DNA from: Methylobacterium mesophilicum
GTDB taxonomy: Bacteria; Pseudomonadota; Alphaproteobacteria; Rhizobiales; Beijerinckiaceae
Direction of reading: 5' to 3'
Length of the DNA stretch: 64,000 bases
Assembly: GCF_022179445.1 (NCBI RefSeq)
Contig: NZ_BPQU01000009.1
Coordinates: 110,251 to 174,250, forward strand
This document shows positions 47,846 through 57,135 of the stretch, piece by piece. Below the pieces are notes generated by a model that saw only the letters and a program-made list of their open reading frames with translations, did no database searches and was not told the DNA's origin. The position numbers were made by a program, and so were the translations under genes. Numbering within the stretch: the stretch's first letter is position 1; the number at the start of each line of letters is the position of its first letter.

Positions 47846-50512
47846 TTACTTCGCCGGCACCGGATCCTTCGCGGCGATGCTCTTGCGCAGCGCGGCCGCG
47901 GCGGCCTTCTCGCCCTCCGGGCGGTCGTCGTCGCCCTGCGTGGGCGGCTCGCCCAGGGTCGCCGGCACCACGAAGAACGCCGCGATCAGCGTGAAGAACA
48001 GCGACAACGCCAGCAGCTTGCCCATGCTGGCCGTGCCCGGATGGCTCGACAGCACCAGGGACCCGAAGGCGCTGCCGGTGGTCAGCGCCGAGAAGAAGAT
48101 CGCCCGCGTCAGGCTTGAGGCCAGCATGTCGGTCACCCCCGCCCGCCACGCGATCACGTAGTAGATGTGGAACGCGACGCCGACCGCAAGCATCAGCGGC
48201 AGGGCGATGATGTTGGCGAAGTTCAGCGGCATGCCGATGATGCGCAGGGCCATCAGGGTCCACAGGGTCGCGATCACCAGCGGGCCCAGGGTCATCGCCA
48301 CGTCCCATGGCTTGCGCAGGGCCACCGACAGGATGACGAAGATCAGCACGAACGCCGTGATGGCCGCCTGAACGAAGGCGCCCAGGATCGTGTAGGTCGA
48401 CCGCGTCGTCGCCACGGGCGCGCCGGTGGCGTGGGGGGCGACCTTCAGCACCTCGTCCGAGAAGGTGCGCAGCACCTCGTCGTCGTTCGAATCGCCCTTG
48501 GGATGCACCTCGATGCGGGCGCGCCCGTCCGCGGCGACCCAGTCGGCCTTGAGCTGGGGCGGCAGGTTGTCGAGCGTGATCTTCTCCGGATGGAGCAGGT
48601 CGCGCAGGCGCTGGAGCAGCGGGACGAGGTCCTTCGTGAGGGCGACCGAGGCCGCCTCGCGCATCTGCACCGGCCCGGCCGCGAGCTTGTCGAGGGTGCC
48701 GGCGAGCTGCTTGGCGGTCTGCACACCCGCGGCCCCGCCCTTTCCGTCGCCCGCCACGCCGTTCAACGCGGTGGCGGCATCCTTGAGCGCCTTGACGTTC
48801 TCGGCATCGGTCGGCGGCGGCGGCTTTCGACCAGGATTGAGCACCGGATCCAGCAGCTGCGCCGTGTCGGCGATGGATGCGAGCTTCTTGTCCTGGTCCC
48901 GCGGAACGAAGGTGTCGATGCTGTTGATCGAGGCGGTCACCGGCAGCGCCGCCAGCGTCTTCGTCAGGGCCGGAACCGCCTCCACGCTGGGGGCGAGTAC
49001 GTCGATGAGGTTCGGGCTGGTCTCGGGGTTCTTGATCAGGTCGAGATAGGTGGCGATCGACTCGGTCTTTGTGCTGCGCAAGTGCATCGGGTTCGAATCG
49101 AACGGCAGGTGCCAGAGCAGCGGCGCCCCGGCCAGGGTCACGAGGCCCACCGCGATCAGGATCGGCTTGCGCTTGCGGATGATCCACGGATCGACGCCGA
49201 CCAGCCATTCGGTCTGCACCGCGGCCTTCTCGCCCTTGGGCTTGAACACCGCGATCAGCGCCGGCAGCAGGGTCAGGGAGAACAGGAAGGCCACGACCAT
49301 GCCGACGCCGGCGATCAGGCCCAGCTCCGAGACGCCCCGGAAGGCGGTGGGCAGGAACGCGAAGAAGCCCGCCACCAGCGATACGGCGGCCAGCGTCAGC
49401 GACCAGCCGACCCCGCGGGCGGCGGCCCGGATCGCGCTCTGGAGCGTCGGCTGCTCGTAGCGGTCGGCCCGGTAGCGCACCGAAAACTGGATGCCGAAAT
49501 CGATGCCGAGCCCGACGAACAGGGCCGCGAACGCCACCGAGATCGGGTTCAGTTCCTGGACCATGACCAGGCCCAGGGCGGCGGTGACGATGAGGCCCGC
49601 GAAGGTCGTGATCAGCACGGCGCCGACGAGCTTGCCGGAGCGGAGGGCCAGCCACAGGAACAGCACGATCGCGCCGACGATGATGCTGTTGTTGAGGGCC
49701 GCGTCCTCCGAGAGCGTCGCGAACTCCTCGTCCGCCACCGCCACCGTACCGGTGAGCCGCATACGCAGGCCATGCTGGGCGTTGATCTTGAGGTCCTGCG
49801 CGACGTTGCGGATCAGCTTGGTCGCCTGGTAGCCGGGCTCCAGGGCGTTGAAGTCCAGCACCGGCTGGATCATCACGAACTTCATCTTGTCCGTGACGCT
49901 GCTCTCGCCGTTGGCTAGCAGCTCCTGCCAGGACATCCGGGCGGGCTTGCCGTCCAGCACCTGCTTCAGGGTGGAATCGATCTGCCCCATGGGCTTGTCG
50001 AGGTCTTCGAGCTTGGCGTCGCCGGTCTTCACGCCCCGCGCGCCTAGGGACAGCACCCGCATCACGCCGCGCAGGGACGGGTCGGCCGCGAGCGGGCCGA
50101 GCAGGCCCTGCTGCTGGGTCAGCTCCTCCAGCGTCTTGTCGAGCTGGGCCTGGGGCATCAGCAGCAGGCCGTTCTTGTCGAAGAACGGGCCGCCATCGGG
50201 CCGGTAGACGGTCTCGATCAGGTTCTTGTGGGCGGTCAGCGCCTTGGCCAGGTTGGCGGCCGCCTCCTCGGTCTCCTCGGGCGTCTCGCCGTTGATCACC
50301 GCCACCAGGGTGTTGCCGCGCTGAGGGAACGCCTTCTCGAAGTTGATCTCGTCCTGGCGCCAGGGCTCCTTGGGATCGATCAGCCGCTCGACATCAGTGT
50401 TGATGCGGAACAGATGCGCCGCGACCCCGGCGCTCGCGACCGTGACGAACGCCATCAGGGCGATCACGATCCACCGATACCGCACCGAGAACGCGACGAG
50501 ACCTTCGATCAC
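47846..50512 (-). CDS. hpnN: Hopanoid transporter HpnN (RND/MMPL family)
   Basis: The product has 888 residues. Two sets of RND helices are seen, at about 275-465 (GAIVLFLWLALRSGKLVGAV, GLGIDFGIQFSVRYRADRY) and about 710-870 (ILGAFVQAAITAFVLIFVILSVA). Large periplasmic domains separate them. HpnN is known to move hopanoids to the outer membrane. GTG 50512 (IEGLVAFSVRYR) has an AGGCAGG Shine-Dalgarno; GTG 50518 is an alternative. It converges on the MarR-GNAT gene and diverges from hpnH. Confidence 0.93.
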   Translation of the reverse strand: MIEGLVAFSVRYRWIVIALMAFVTVASAGVAAHLFRINTDVERLIDPKEPWRQDEINFEKAFPQRGNTLVAVINGETPEETEEAAANLAKALTAHKNLIETVYRPDGGPFFDKNGLLLMPQAQLDKTLEELTQQQGLLGPLAADPSLRGVMRVLSLGARGVKTGDAKLEDLDKPMGQIDSTLKQVLDGKPARMSWQELLANGESSVTDKMKFVMIQPVLDFNALEPGYQATKLIRNVAQDLKINAQHGLRMRLTGTVAVADEEFATLSEDAALNNSIIVGAIVLFLWLALRSGKLVGAVLITTFAGLIVTAALGLVMVQELNPISVAFAALFVGLGIDFGIQFSVRYRADRYEQPTLQSAIRAAARGVGWSLTLAAVSLVAGFFAFLPTAFRGVSELGLIAGVGMVVAFLFSLTLLPALIAVFKPKGEKAAVQTEWLVGVDPWIIRKRKPILIAVGLVTLAGAPLLWHLPFDSNPMHLRSTKTESIATYLDLIKNPETSPNLIDVLAPSVEAVPALTKTLAALPVTASINSIDTFVPRDQDKKLASIADTAQLLDPVLNPGRKPPPPTDAENVKALKDAATALNGVAGDGKGGAAGVQTAKQLAGTLDKLAAGPVQMREAASVALTKDLVPLLQRLRDLLHPEKITLDNLPPQLKADWVAADGRARIEVHPKGDSNDDEVLRTFSDEVLKVAPHATGAPVATTRSTYTILGAFVQAAITAFVLIFVILSVALRKPWDVAMTLGPLVIATLWTLMALRIIGMPLNFANIIALPLMLAVGVAFHIYYVIAWRAGVTDMLASSLTRAIFFSALTTGSAFGSLVLSSHPGTASMGKLLALSLFFTLIAAFFVVPATLGEPPTQGDDDRPEGEKAAAAALRKSIAAKDPVPAK

Positions 50513-51141
50513 GAGCACCCTGCCTGTTCGCCCCGGACGCGCCCCATGCGCGACCGGCTCATCCCAAACGTCCCGGCCGGATCGGCCCGACCTTCTTCGA
50601 AGACCCAACGGGCTCGCCGGACCGCGGGAAGGCCGGCCCACAGGTCCGAGCGAGCGGCCTTCGGCTCCGGGGAACGCCGCACCGCCCAATCTGGTCGCGC
50701 GGCGAGCGCGCGCAAGTCGAACCGGTCCGATGCGGGCCCGTGCGCAGGCGCTCGATACGGGCCACCCCTTGCATCGCGGCCACAGGGCTCAGTAAAGAGG
50801 GCGATCCCAGATTGCAACGCGAAGGCCGGGGCTCGGTCATCGCCTAGGCGGATGTGCGTTACCGCACTGCAATCGTGGGATCGGGACCAAAATCTTGGGA
50901 TTTCGGTCGCATTGCGGACGCAATGCACGTGCTGTCCTCAACCGTCAGGCGATCCGAACCGCCACCCCTGCCGCGCGCCGCCCATGTGGCGCGGTTGCGT
51001 CAGGAACAGAATAAGTCGTCATGGCCCCGCCGAAACGGGATCATTTCAGATTAGTTCCAAGCTAGAGCGCTGGAATTCGTGTTTTTTTCGCGGTAAGCAC
51101 CCCGATCGCCCCGGGGCCGACGCAGTCAAGGAGCCGCAATC
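50513..51141. other. Divergent hpnN-hpnH intergenic region
   Basis: This 629-bp region has no gene. It must hold promoters for hpnN and hpnH. A pair of dyads lies at 50885-50926, and a T-run (51081-51087) with AT-rich surroundings at about 51040-51090 lies before hpnH. No small RNA was identified. Confidence 0.55.
50885..50926. promoter_or_regulatory. Two adjacent dyads between hpnN and hpnH
   Basis: GACCAAAATC (50885-50894) is mirrored by GATTTCGGTC (50899-50908) with one mismatch, and directly after it GCATTGC (50909-50915) and GCAATGC (50920-50926) form a perfect stem. Candidate operator or transcript end; function inferred. Confidence 0.4.
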
Positions 51142-52305
51142 TTGGGTATCCCCCTCCGGTACGTCGCGAAGATCGGCGGCTACATCCTCAAGCAGCACCT
51201 CACGGGCCGCAAGCGCTACCCGCTTGTGATGATGATGGAACCTCTGTTCCGCTGCAATCTCGCATGCGCCGGCTGCGGCAAGATCGATTACCCGGACGAG
51301 ATCCTCAACAAGCGTCTCCCGGTCGCCGATGCGCTCGAGTCGGTCCGCGAGTGCGGTGCACCCGTGGTTGTGATCGCCGGCGGCGAGCCGCTGCTGCACA
51401 AGGATCTGCCGCAGATCGTCCAGGGCATCATCGATCAGAAGAAGTTCGCGATCGTCTGCACGAACGCGCTTCTGCTCGAGAAGAAGATCAAGGACTACAA
51501 GCCCAGCCCGTACTTCACCTGGTCGATCCACCTGGACGGCGACCAGTCGATGCACGACCAGTCGGTGTGCCAGCGCGGCGTCTACGACAAGGCGGTCGCG
51601 GCCATCGCCAAGGCCAAGGAGATGGGCTTCCGGGTCACCATCAACTGCACCTTCTTCAACAATTCCTCGCCCGAGAAGATCGCCGACTTCTTCGACAGCG
51701 TGACCCGGATGGGCATCGACGGCATCACCGTCTCCCCCGGCTACGCCTATGAGCGCGCCCCCGACCAGAAGCACTTCCTGAACCGGAAGGCGACCAAGGA
51801 GCTGTTCCGCGGCGTTTTCCGTCACGGCAAGGAGAAGGGCCGCGAGAAGTGGACCTTCCAGCAGTCGGGCCTGTTCCTCGACTTCCTGGCCGGCAACCAG
51901 ACCTACCATTGCACGCCTTGGGGCAACCCGACCCGCACCGTGTTCGGCTGGCAGAAGCCCTGCTACCTGCTCGGTGAGGGCTACGCGGCGACCTTCAAGG
52001 AGTTGATGGAAGAGACCGACTGGGATTCCTACGGCACCGGCAACTACGAGAAGTGCGCCGACTGCATGGTCCACTCGGGCTACGAGGCCTCCTCGGTGGT
52101 CGATTCGGTCCGCAAGCCCTGGAAGCCGCTCGTTCACGCGATCCGCGGCATCAAGACCGACGGTGCGATGGCCCCCGAGGTCAGCCTGGAGAACCAGCGC
52201 CCGGCCGAGTTCGTGTTCTCGCGCAACGTCGCCCAGAAGCTGTCCGAGATCAAAGCGGCCGGCGTCGATACCAAGCAGGAAGCCCGCAAGCGCACGGCCG
52301 CCTGA
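51142..52305 (+). CDS. hpnH: Radical SAM protein HpnH (adenosylhopane synthase)
   Basis: The product has 387 residues. The cluster ligands C38, C42, C45 lie in RCNLACAGCGKIDYP. The SAM-binding GGEPLLH and the C-terminal region with further cysteines (EKCADCMVHSGYEASSV) match HpnH, which joins the adenosyl radical to diploptene to give adenosylhopane, the first step of C35 side-chain synthesis. The start is TTG 51142, supported by a perfect AAGGAG Shine-Dalgarno 8 bp upstream. Confidence 0.96.
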   Translation: MGIPLRYVAKIGGYILKQHLTGRKRYPLVMMMEPLFRCNLACAGCGKIDYPDEILNKRLPVADALESVRECGAPVVVIAGGEPLLHKDLPQIVQGIIDQKKFAIVCTNALLLEKKIKDYKPSPYFTWSIHLDGDQSMHDQSVCQRGVYDKAVAAIAKAKEMGFRVTINCTFFNNSSPEKIADFFDSVTRMGIDGITVSPGYAYERAPDQKHFLNRKATKELFRGVFRHGKEKGREKWTFQQSGLFLDFLAGNQTYHCTPWGNPTRTVFGWQKPCYLLGEGYAATFKELMEETDWDSYGTGNYEKCADCMVHSGYEASSVVDSVRKPWKPLVHAIRGIKTDGAMAPEVSLENQRPAEFVFSRNVAQKLSEIKAAGVDTKQEARKRTAA

Positions 52306-52616
52306 TCCACCGGTATCCGAGTGTCGTAGAAGACCCGCGGCCCCACGGCCGCGGGTTTTCCCGTTTTCGAGGCTGCGGTCACCGGTACGCCGTGACTGGG
52401 CATGACGAGGCGGGCCGAGCCCGTCGCGCGCCTAGGCGAAGACCCTCGGATCGGATGGATCAGGCCGGCCAAGCTTGACCTTGGACAATCCTTCGTTGCA
52501 CCTCGGGTAGATAATCGCCCGCAGAGGTCGCGCAGACGAGCCCATCCCTGGAACGGGTCCTCGTCCACCGTGGCCGACCGGGCGTCGCGGCGGCAGAGGT
52601 GCGAAGGGGGCAGGCC
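52306..52616. other. Intergenic region after hpnH
   Basis: Holds the hpnH terminator at 52334-52359; the remaining 250 bp, up to the flavoprotein gene, contain no gene that I can see. Confidence 0.55.
52334..52359 (+). terminator. Intrinsic terminator of hpnH
   Basis: A 9-bp perfect stem (CCCGCGGCC with GGCCGCGGG, loop CCAC) is followed directly by TTTT, 28 bp after the hpnH stop. Confidence 0.85.
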
Positions 52617-54239
52617 ATGGAAACGATCGGCCCGGATCTGCGCGTGATGCAGCGCGTCCCCCTCGCGGCCTCGCATGTCGCCGCGATCAGAGCCGTGGGA
52701 GTCCCGCAGCACTACCCGGCCGGGACTGTCCTGGTTCGTGCCGGCGAGCCGGCGGACCGCTTCATCTATGTCGAGGACGGCGAGATCGAGGTGGTGAATC
52801 CGTTCACGGACGAGCGCCACCTGCCCTCGACCCTGGGGCCGACGCAGTTCATGGGCGAGATCTCCTTCCTCAACGGCGGCAGTTGGTCGATGCCGATGCG
52901 GACGGTCATGGACACGGATGTGATCGAGGTGCCGCGGGCGGCGATGCTCCGTTTGATGGCCGAAATCCCCGAGATGTCTGACATCGTCATCACGGTCCTG
53001 GCGGCACGGCGGCGGCGGCAGCTCGATTCGCGTGACGGCACGCTCGTCCTGATCGGCGAGGACGACGACCGGGCCGTCCGGCGGATCGCGGAGTTCGCCA
53101 GTCGCAACCGCCTGCCTTACCGGTCCTACGCGCTCGGCAGTCCGGAGGCCTCGGCGGTCGCCACGACCTGTTCGGTTCCCGCCGACCGGCCGGCCGTGAT
53201 CTTCGGCCGGAACAACGTCGTCGCGGACCCGACGCCCGACAAGGTCGCGCAGCTGTTCGGCCTCAACTACAACCTGATCGACGACGAGGCTTTCGACGTG
53301 CTGATCGTCGGCGGCGGTCCGGCCGGCGTGGCGGCGGGCGTCTATGCGGGCGCCGAGGGGCTGCGCGCCCTGGTGGTCGAAGACGTCGCGATCGGCGGGC
53401 AGGCCGGCACGTCGAGCCGGATCGAGAACTACATGGGGTTTCCGACCGGGATCTCCGGGGCCGACCTGGTCTGGCGCGGCGAGGTCCAGGCGATGAAGTT
53501 CGGCACGCGGTTCGCGATGCCCCGGCGGGTGGCGAAGCTGGAGCGCCTCGAAGACGGCGCGTACTGCGCGACCTTCGACAACGGCCAGCGGGTGCGGGGC
53601 CAGGCCGTGGTCGTGGCGACCGGCGTCCAGTATCGGCGCCTGCCGATCGATCGCCTGGAGGCGTTTGAGGGGGCGGGCGTCTATTATGCGGCCACCGAAA
53701 TCGAGGCCCGCTATTGCAAGAACACCGAGACCGTCATCGTCGGCGGCGGCAATTCCGCCGGGCAGGCGGCGATGTTCCTCAGCCGATCCGCCCGGCACGT
53801 CCGGCTTCTGGTCCGCGGCCCGTCGCTGGCGACCTCGATGTCGCGCTACCTGTCGAGCCGGCTGGAGGCGGATCCGGCGATCACCATCGAGTACGGCGCC
53901 GAGCTCAATGCGCTGCATGGGGAGGACGCCCTCGACGCGGTGTCGATCCGCACCATCGCCGACGGGACGGTCCGGACGATCCCGACCTGCGCGGTGTTCG
54001 TCATGGTGGGGGCGGCCCCCAATACCGGCTGGTTGTCCGGCCTCGTCGAACTCGATCGCAACGGCTTCGTCCTGACCGGGGAAGCCGTCGGCGCCGGCTC
54101 ACCCTATGCCACGTCGCAACCGGGCATCTTCGCGGTCGGCGACGTGCGCGCCGCGTCCGTGAAGCGCGTCGCATCGTCGGTCGGCGAGGGATCGGTCGTC
54201 ATCTCGAAGGTCTGGGACTACGTCCAGGAACGCGGGTGA
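52617..54239 (+). CDS. cNMP-binding, thioredoxin-reductase-like FAD oxidoreductase without CxxC
   Basis: The product has 540 residues in three parts: a cyclic-nucleotide-binding domain (about 20-130, GTVLVRAGEPADRFIYVEDGEIEV...MGEISFLNGG), a thioredoxin-like region (about 140-222) and a TrxR-type flavoprotein (about 226-540). The latter has FAD motif GGGPAG (232-237), NAD(P) motif GGGNSA (376-381) and GDVR (508-511). Where thioredoxin reductase has CATC, this protein reads AATE (358-361) and keeps only Cys367. It is likely to use another electron path or act as a sensor. Start ATG 52617 has an AGGGGG upstream. Confidence 0.9.
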   Translation: METIGPDLRVMQRVPLAASHVAAIRAVGVPQHYPAGTVLVRAGEPADRFIYVEDGEIEVVNPFTDERHLPSTLGPTQFMGEISFLNGGSWSMPMRTVMDTDVIEVPRAAMLRLMAEIPEMSDIVITVLAARRRRQLDSRDGTLVLIGEDDDRAVRRIAEFASRNRLPYRSYALGSPEASAVATTCSVPADRPAVIFGRNNVVADPTPDKVAQLFGLNYNLIDDEAFDVLIVGGGPAGVAAGVYAGAEGLRALVVEDVAIGGQAGTSSRIENYMGFPTGISGADLVWRGEVQAMKFGTRFAMPRRVAKLERLEDGAYCATFDNGQRVRGQAVVVATGVQYRRLPIDRLEAFEGAGVYYAATEIEARYCKNTETVIVGGGNSAGQAAMFLSRSARHVRLLVRGPSLATSMSRYLSSRLEADPAITIEYGAELNALHGEDALDAVSIRTIADGTVRTIPTCAVFVMVGAAPNTGWLSGLVELDRNGFVLTGEAVGAGSPYATSQPGIFAVGDVRAASVKRVASSVGEGSVVISKVWDYVQERG

Positions 54240-54255
54240 GGCCGACCCGTCACGA

Positions 54256-55062
54256 TCATGCCGGCCGGGCCGCGGCGGAACGCTTGGCGCGTCCGCGGCG
54301 CTCCACGAACAGCCACGGCAGCACGCAGGCCGCCGAGACCGCGATCGAGACCGCGTAGGCCGTGACCAGCCCGGTCTGCCCGAGTAACAGGTGCACGCAC
54401 CCATAGAAGGCCAGCACGCCGAACGCGCCCTGGGCGCTGCCGCGCACCACGTCGAGGGCGGCGCGGACGCCGTCCTGGAACCGGGCGAAGGCGATCAGCG
54501 GCCAGGAGATGATCGGGATCGGCGCCAGCAGGCCGCTTAGGCCGGAGCCGAGATACGGCGCGAGGTTGGAGACCAGCAGGACCAGCGCGGTCGCGGCCGC
54601 GAGGCGCGCCGGCATATCCCACCGCGGCGGGATCGGGCGCTCCTCGGCAGACGCGGGTCCGGCCGGCGGCGGGCAGAGTGCCACGACCAGGGCCATGGCC
54701 GGCAGGTCGATCGCCGCCGCGAGCCATAGCCCGGGCCGGATCAGCCCGTGCAGCACGAGGCCGCCGAGGACGAAGGCCGACAGGGCGGCGCAGAGGGCCG
54801 CGACCGGGCCCATCCTCGGGGCGCAGACCACGTAGGCGAGATAGCAGAGCGTGACCGCCCCCAGCCCTTCCGCCGAGCCGACGGCGGCATCGGCCGCGAA
54901 GGTCTCCCCCTGCTCGAGCGCGAGATAGATCGAGATCGGCGCCGAGGTGAGCGGCATGCCCGACAGCAGGCCGCCGACCAGGCTGCCCCACTGGCGGGCC
55001 GCCGCCGACACGGCCCACATCAGGGCCGGGGTGATGGCTATCTTGGCGGCGATCAGGCTCAT
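54256..55062 (-). CDS. Multi-pass membrane protein of unknown function, in H4MPT-type operon
   Basis: The product has 268 residues and seven or eight hydrophobic helices, with a Pro-rich cytoplasmic loop around residue 130-150 (CPPPAGPASAEERPIPPR). It begins MSLIAAKIAITPALMWAV. I do not recognise a family with certainty. It follows the small gene at 55085 by 22 bp, so it belongs to the operon headed by the H4MPT-associated hydantoinase-like gene. A transporter role is possible. Confidence 0.75.
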   Translation of the reverse strand: MSLIAAKIAITPALMWAVSAAARQWGSLVGGLLSGMPLTSAPISIYLALEQGETFAADAAVGSAEGLGAVTLCYLAYVVCAPRMGPVAALCAALSAFVLGGLVLHGLIRPGLWLAAAIDLPAMALVVALCPPPAGPASAEERPIPPRWDMPARLAAATALVLLVSNLAPYLGSGLSGLLAPIPIISWPLIAFARFQDGVRAALDVVRGSAQGAFGVLAFYGCVHLLLGQTGLVTAYAVSIAVSAACVLPWLFVERRGRAKRSAAARPA

Positions 55063-55084
55063 GCCGGTCTCGGCCCGCCGACCC

Positions 55085-55285
55085 TTAGGCCGCCTCCGGC
55101 GGCTCGCCATCCTCCGGCTCAGCGGGCGAGTTCAGCATGTCCTCCAACTCGTCCACCAGACGGTCGATCTGGTCCTCGGTGGCGAGCACCTTCAGGACCT
55201 CACCGGTCTCGGTCTCCACGGCCAGCTCGATATGCGGCCCGACCCGGCTGGTCAGAACCCGGGCCAGGATCTTGATGGCGCTCAT
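55085..55285 (-). CDS. Small protein of the H4MPT-type operon (66 residues)
   Basis: A short beta-hairpin-like N-terminus (MSAIKILARVLTSRVGPHIELAVETE) is followed by an acidic helix (ATEDQIDRLVDELEDMLN) and a Pro/Glu tail. Its ATG overlaps the stop of the upstream gene (ATGA), which supports translation. Function unknown; no metal-binding residues. Confidence 0.7.
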   Translation of the reverse strand: MSAIKILARVLTSRVGPHIELAVETETGEVLKVLATEDQIDRLVDELEDMLNSPAEPEDGEPPEAA

Positions 55286-56331
55286 GCGAATGCGTCCTCC
55301 GAGGCGATGAGGCCGACGGCGACCGCCGGCCCGCAGGTCGAGATCCAGTCGGGCTCTCCGGCGATCCGGCCGCGCAGCAGGCTCACCAGCGGGATGGCCG
55401 GCCGCCCGAGCCGCGCGGCGAGGCGCGGGCCGAGGAAGGCGCCGGCGCCGCACGCGATGAGGGGCGCTCCCGGGGCGAGGTCGGCCCGGCTCAGCAGGGC
55501 GGCGGCGGCGTCGTGCAGCAGCCGCAGTTGCACCTCGGCGAAGTGACCTGCCAGCAGCGCCCAGGCCTCGGGGGTGCCCTCTTCGCGATCCCGGCCGACG
55601 ATCCGGGCGAGCCGGGTCTCGCTCTCGGCGACGGACTTGCCCTTGCGGTCGCCGCTGGCCTGCTGGTCGACCCCCTCGGGCAGCAGCCCCAGGATCCGGT
55701 ACACGTCGGCCATGTGGGCGAACGTCTCGGTCATCAGCCGGGTGCGGCGACCGCCGAAGGGAGCGTGGTCGGTGAGCGCGATCACCGGAGTGCGGACGAT
55801 CCCGGTATAGACGAGTTCCCCGGTCTCCAGGCGCTCGGCGTCGCTGTAGCCGGTGGCGGCCGGGCGGCCGGCGGCGATCGGGATCAGGTCGGCTGTGGTC
55901 GAGCCGACATCGATCAGGAGCGCGTCCGGCGCATGCTGCCCGGCGAGCGCCGCCGTGGCGTGCCAATTGGCCGAGGCGACGTCCGCGAAAACCTCTTCCG
56001 CCGCCTCCGGGGCGACGAGGCCTGAGCGGCCGGCATAGATTCGCACCGGGCCGGCGAGGTGCCGCTCGGCCCAGCCCGAGAGCGCCGCCACGCCTTCCCG
56101 GCGGCCCGCGAAGCAGTCGGTCAGCTCGCCCGTCATGGTGACGGCGTGCCGGGCCTCGTCGCGCGCCCAGTCGGGCAAGGCCGCCAGGGACCCGTCCAGG
56201 GCCGCGACGCCCTGCCAGAGCGGGCACGGGACCTGGGCCGCCGCCACGACCCGGCCGTGCTCGACCAGCGCGGCCTTGACGTGGACCCCACCGAGGTCCC
56301 ACCCGATCTGCTTTGAGACTGGCATGGGCAT
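55282..56331 (-). CDS. Hydantoinase/oxoprolinase-like protein, H4MPT-linked C1 pathway type
   Basis: The product has 349 residues of the ASKHA fold. The ATPase phosphate-1 loop is IGWDLGGVHVKAAL (residue 8 on), with DVGSTTADLIPI as phosphate-2 and CGAGAFLG as adenosine loop. This matches the uncharacterised family that occurs with H4MPT synthesis genes in methylotrophs and methanogens. Its ATG at 56331 abuts the divergent start at 56332. It probably acts in methanopterin or cofactor assembly; reaction unknown. A second ATG at 56325 is possible. Confidence 0.88.
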   Translation of the reverse strand: MPMPVSKQIGWDLGGVHVKAALVEHGRVVAAAQVPCPLWQGVAALDGSLAALPDWARDEARHAVTMTGELTDCFAGRREGVAALSGWAERHLAGPVRIYAGRSGLVAPEAAEEVFADVASANWHATAALAGQHAPDALLIDVGSTTADLIPIAAGRPAATGYSDAERLETGELVYTGIVRTPVIALTDHAPFGGRRTRLMTETFAHMADVYRILGLLPEGVDQQASGDRKGKSVAESETRLARIVGRDREEGTPEAWALLAGHFAEVQLRLLHDAAAALLSRADLAPGAPLIACGAGAFLGPRLAARLGRPAIPLVSLLRGRIAGEPDWISTCGPAVAVGLIASEDAFA

Positions 56332-57066
56332 ATGACCGCGACGCGCGCCTCGACGGATGACGGACTCGGGCGCCCCGGCTTCGCGGTGATCCCGGTGCTC
56401 GACCTGCGCGGCGGCCGCGTGGTGCGGGCGCGCCGCGGCGAGCGCTCCTCCTATGCCCCGATCGAGACGCCCTTGGCAAAGGGCTCCGCGCCCGATGCGA
56501 TCGCGCGTGGGCTTCTCGATGCGTGGCCCGCGCGCAGTCTCTACGTCGCCGATCTCGATGCGATCATCGACGGGACCGGGCCGGACCTCCGGGCTCTGGA
56601 GGCGATCGCCCGGGCCTGCCCGGGACTCGGCCTGTGGGTCGATGCGGGCTTCTCCGAATCGGCGGGTGTCGCGGCGTTCCTCGCCGCAGGCCTCGGGCGG
56701 CCCGTGATCGGCAGCGAGAGCCAGCGGGATGCCGGGCTCGTCACTGATCTCGGCGAACGCGCCGTGCTGTCCCTCGACACGCGCGGATCCGAGCGCCTCG
56801 GCCCGGCCGCGCTCCACGACGATCCCGCGCTCTGGCCGCCGGACGTGATCGCCATGACCCTGGCCCGGGTCGGCGCCGGGGCCGGGCCGGACCTCGACGC
56901 GCTCCGGGCCGTGCGGGCCCCGGGCCGCCGGGTCTACGCCGCCGGCGGGGTGCGCGGGCCGGACGACCTGCGGGCGCTGCGTGAAGCCGGGATCGCCGGG
57001 GCGCTGGTGGCCTCGGCGCTCCACGACGGCGCCCTGCGGGGCGCCGAGGCCGGGGATCTGGCCTGA
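56332..57066 (+). CDS. HisA/HisF-related TIM-barrel protein
   Basis: The product has 244 residues. The barrel opens with VIPVLDLRGGRVVRARRGER, like HisA, then SLYVADLDAIIDG, LGLWVDAGFSE, GRPVIGSES, VLSLDTRG and ends RRVYAAGGVRGPDDLRALREAGIAGALVASALHDG (phosphate sites). It lacks full HisA identity and belongs to the HisA/HisF-related family of methanogens and methylotrophs, which travels with H4MPT genes. The start may be ATG 56332, or a GTG further in (VIPVLDL). Confidence 0.85.
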   Translation: MTATRASTDDGLGRPGFAVIPVLDLRGGRVVRARRGERSSYAPIETPLAKGSAPDAIARGLLDAWPARSLYVADLDAIIDGTGPDLRALEAIARACPGLGLWVDAGFSESAGVAAFLAAGLGRPVIGSESQRDAGLVTDLGERAVLSLDTRGSERLGPAALHDDPALWPPDVIAMTLARVGAGAGPDLDALRAVRAPGRRVYAAGGVRGPDDLRALREAGIAGALVASALHDGALRGAEAGDLA

Positions 57067-57135
57067 CGCTTCCGGCCCGCCGCCGAGGCTGCTAAACCGG
57101 CGCCAGACCGTGCCTTCACCAAGAGCCTGCAGACG

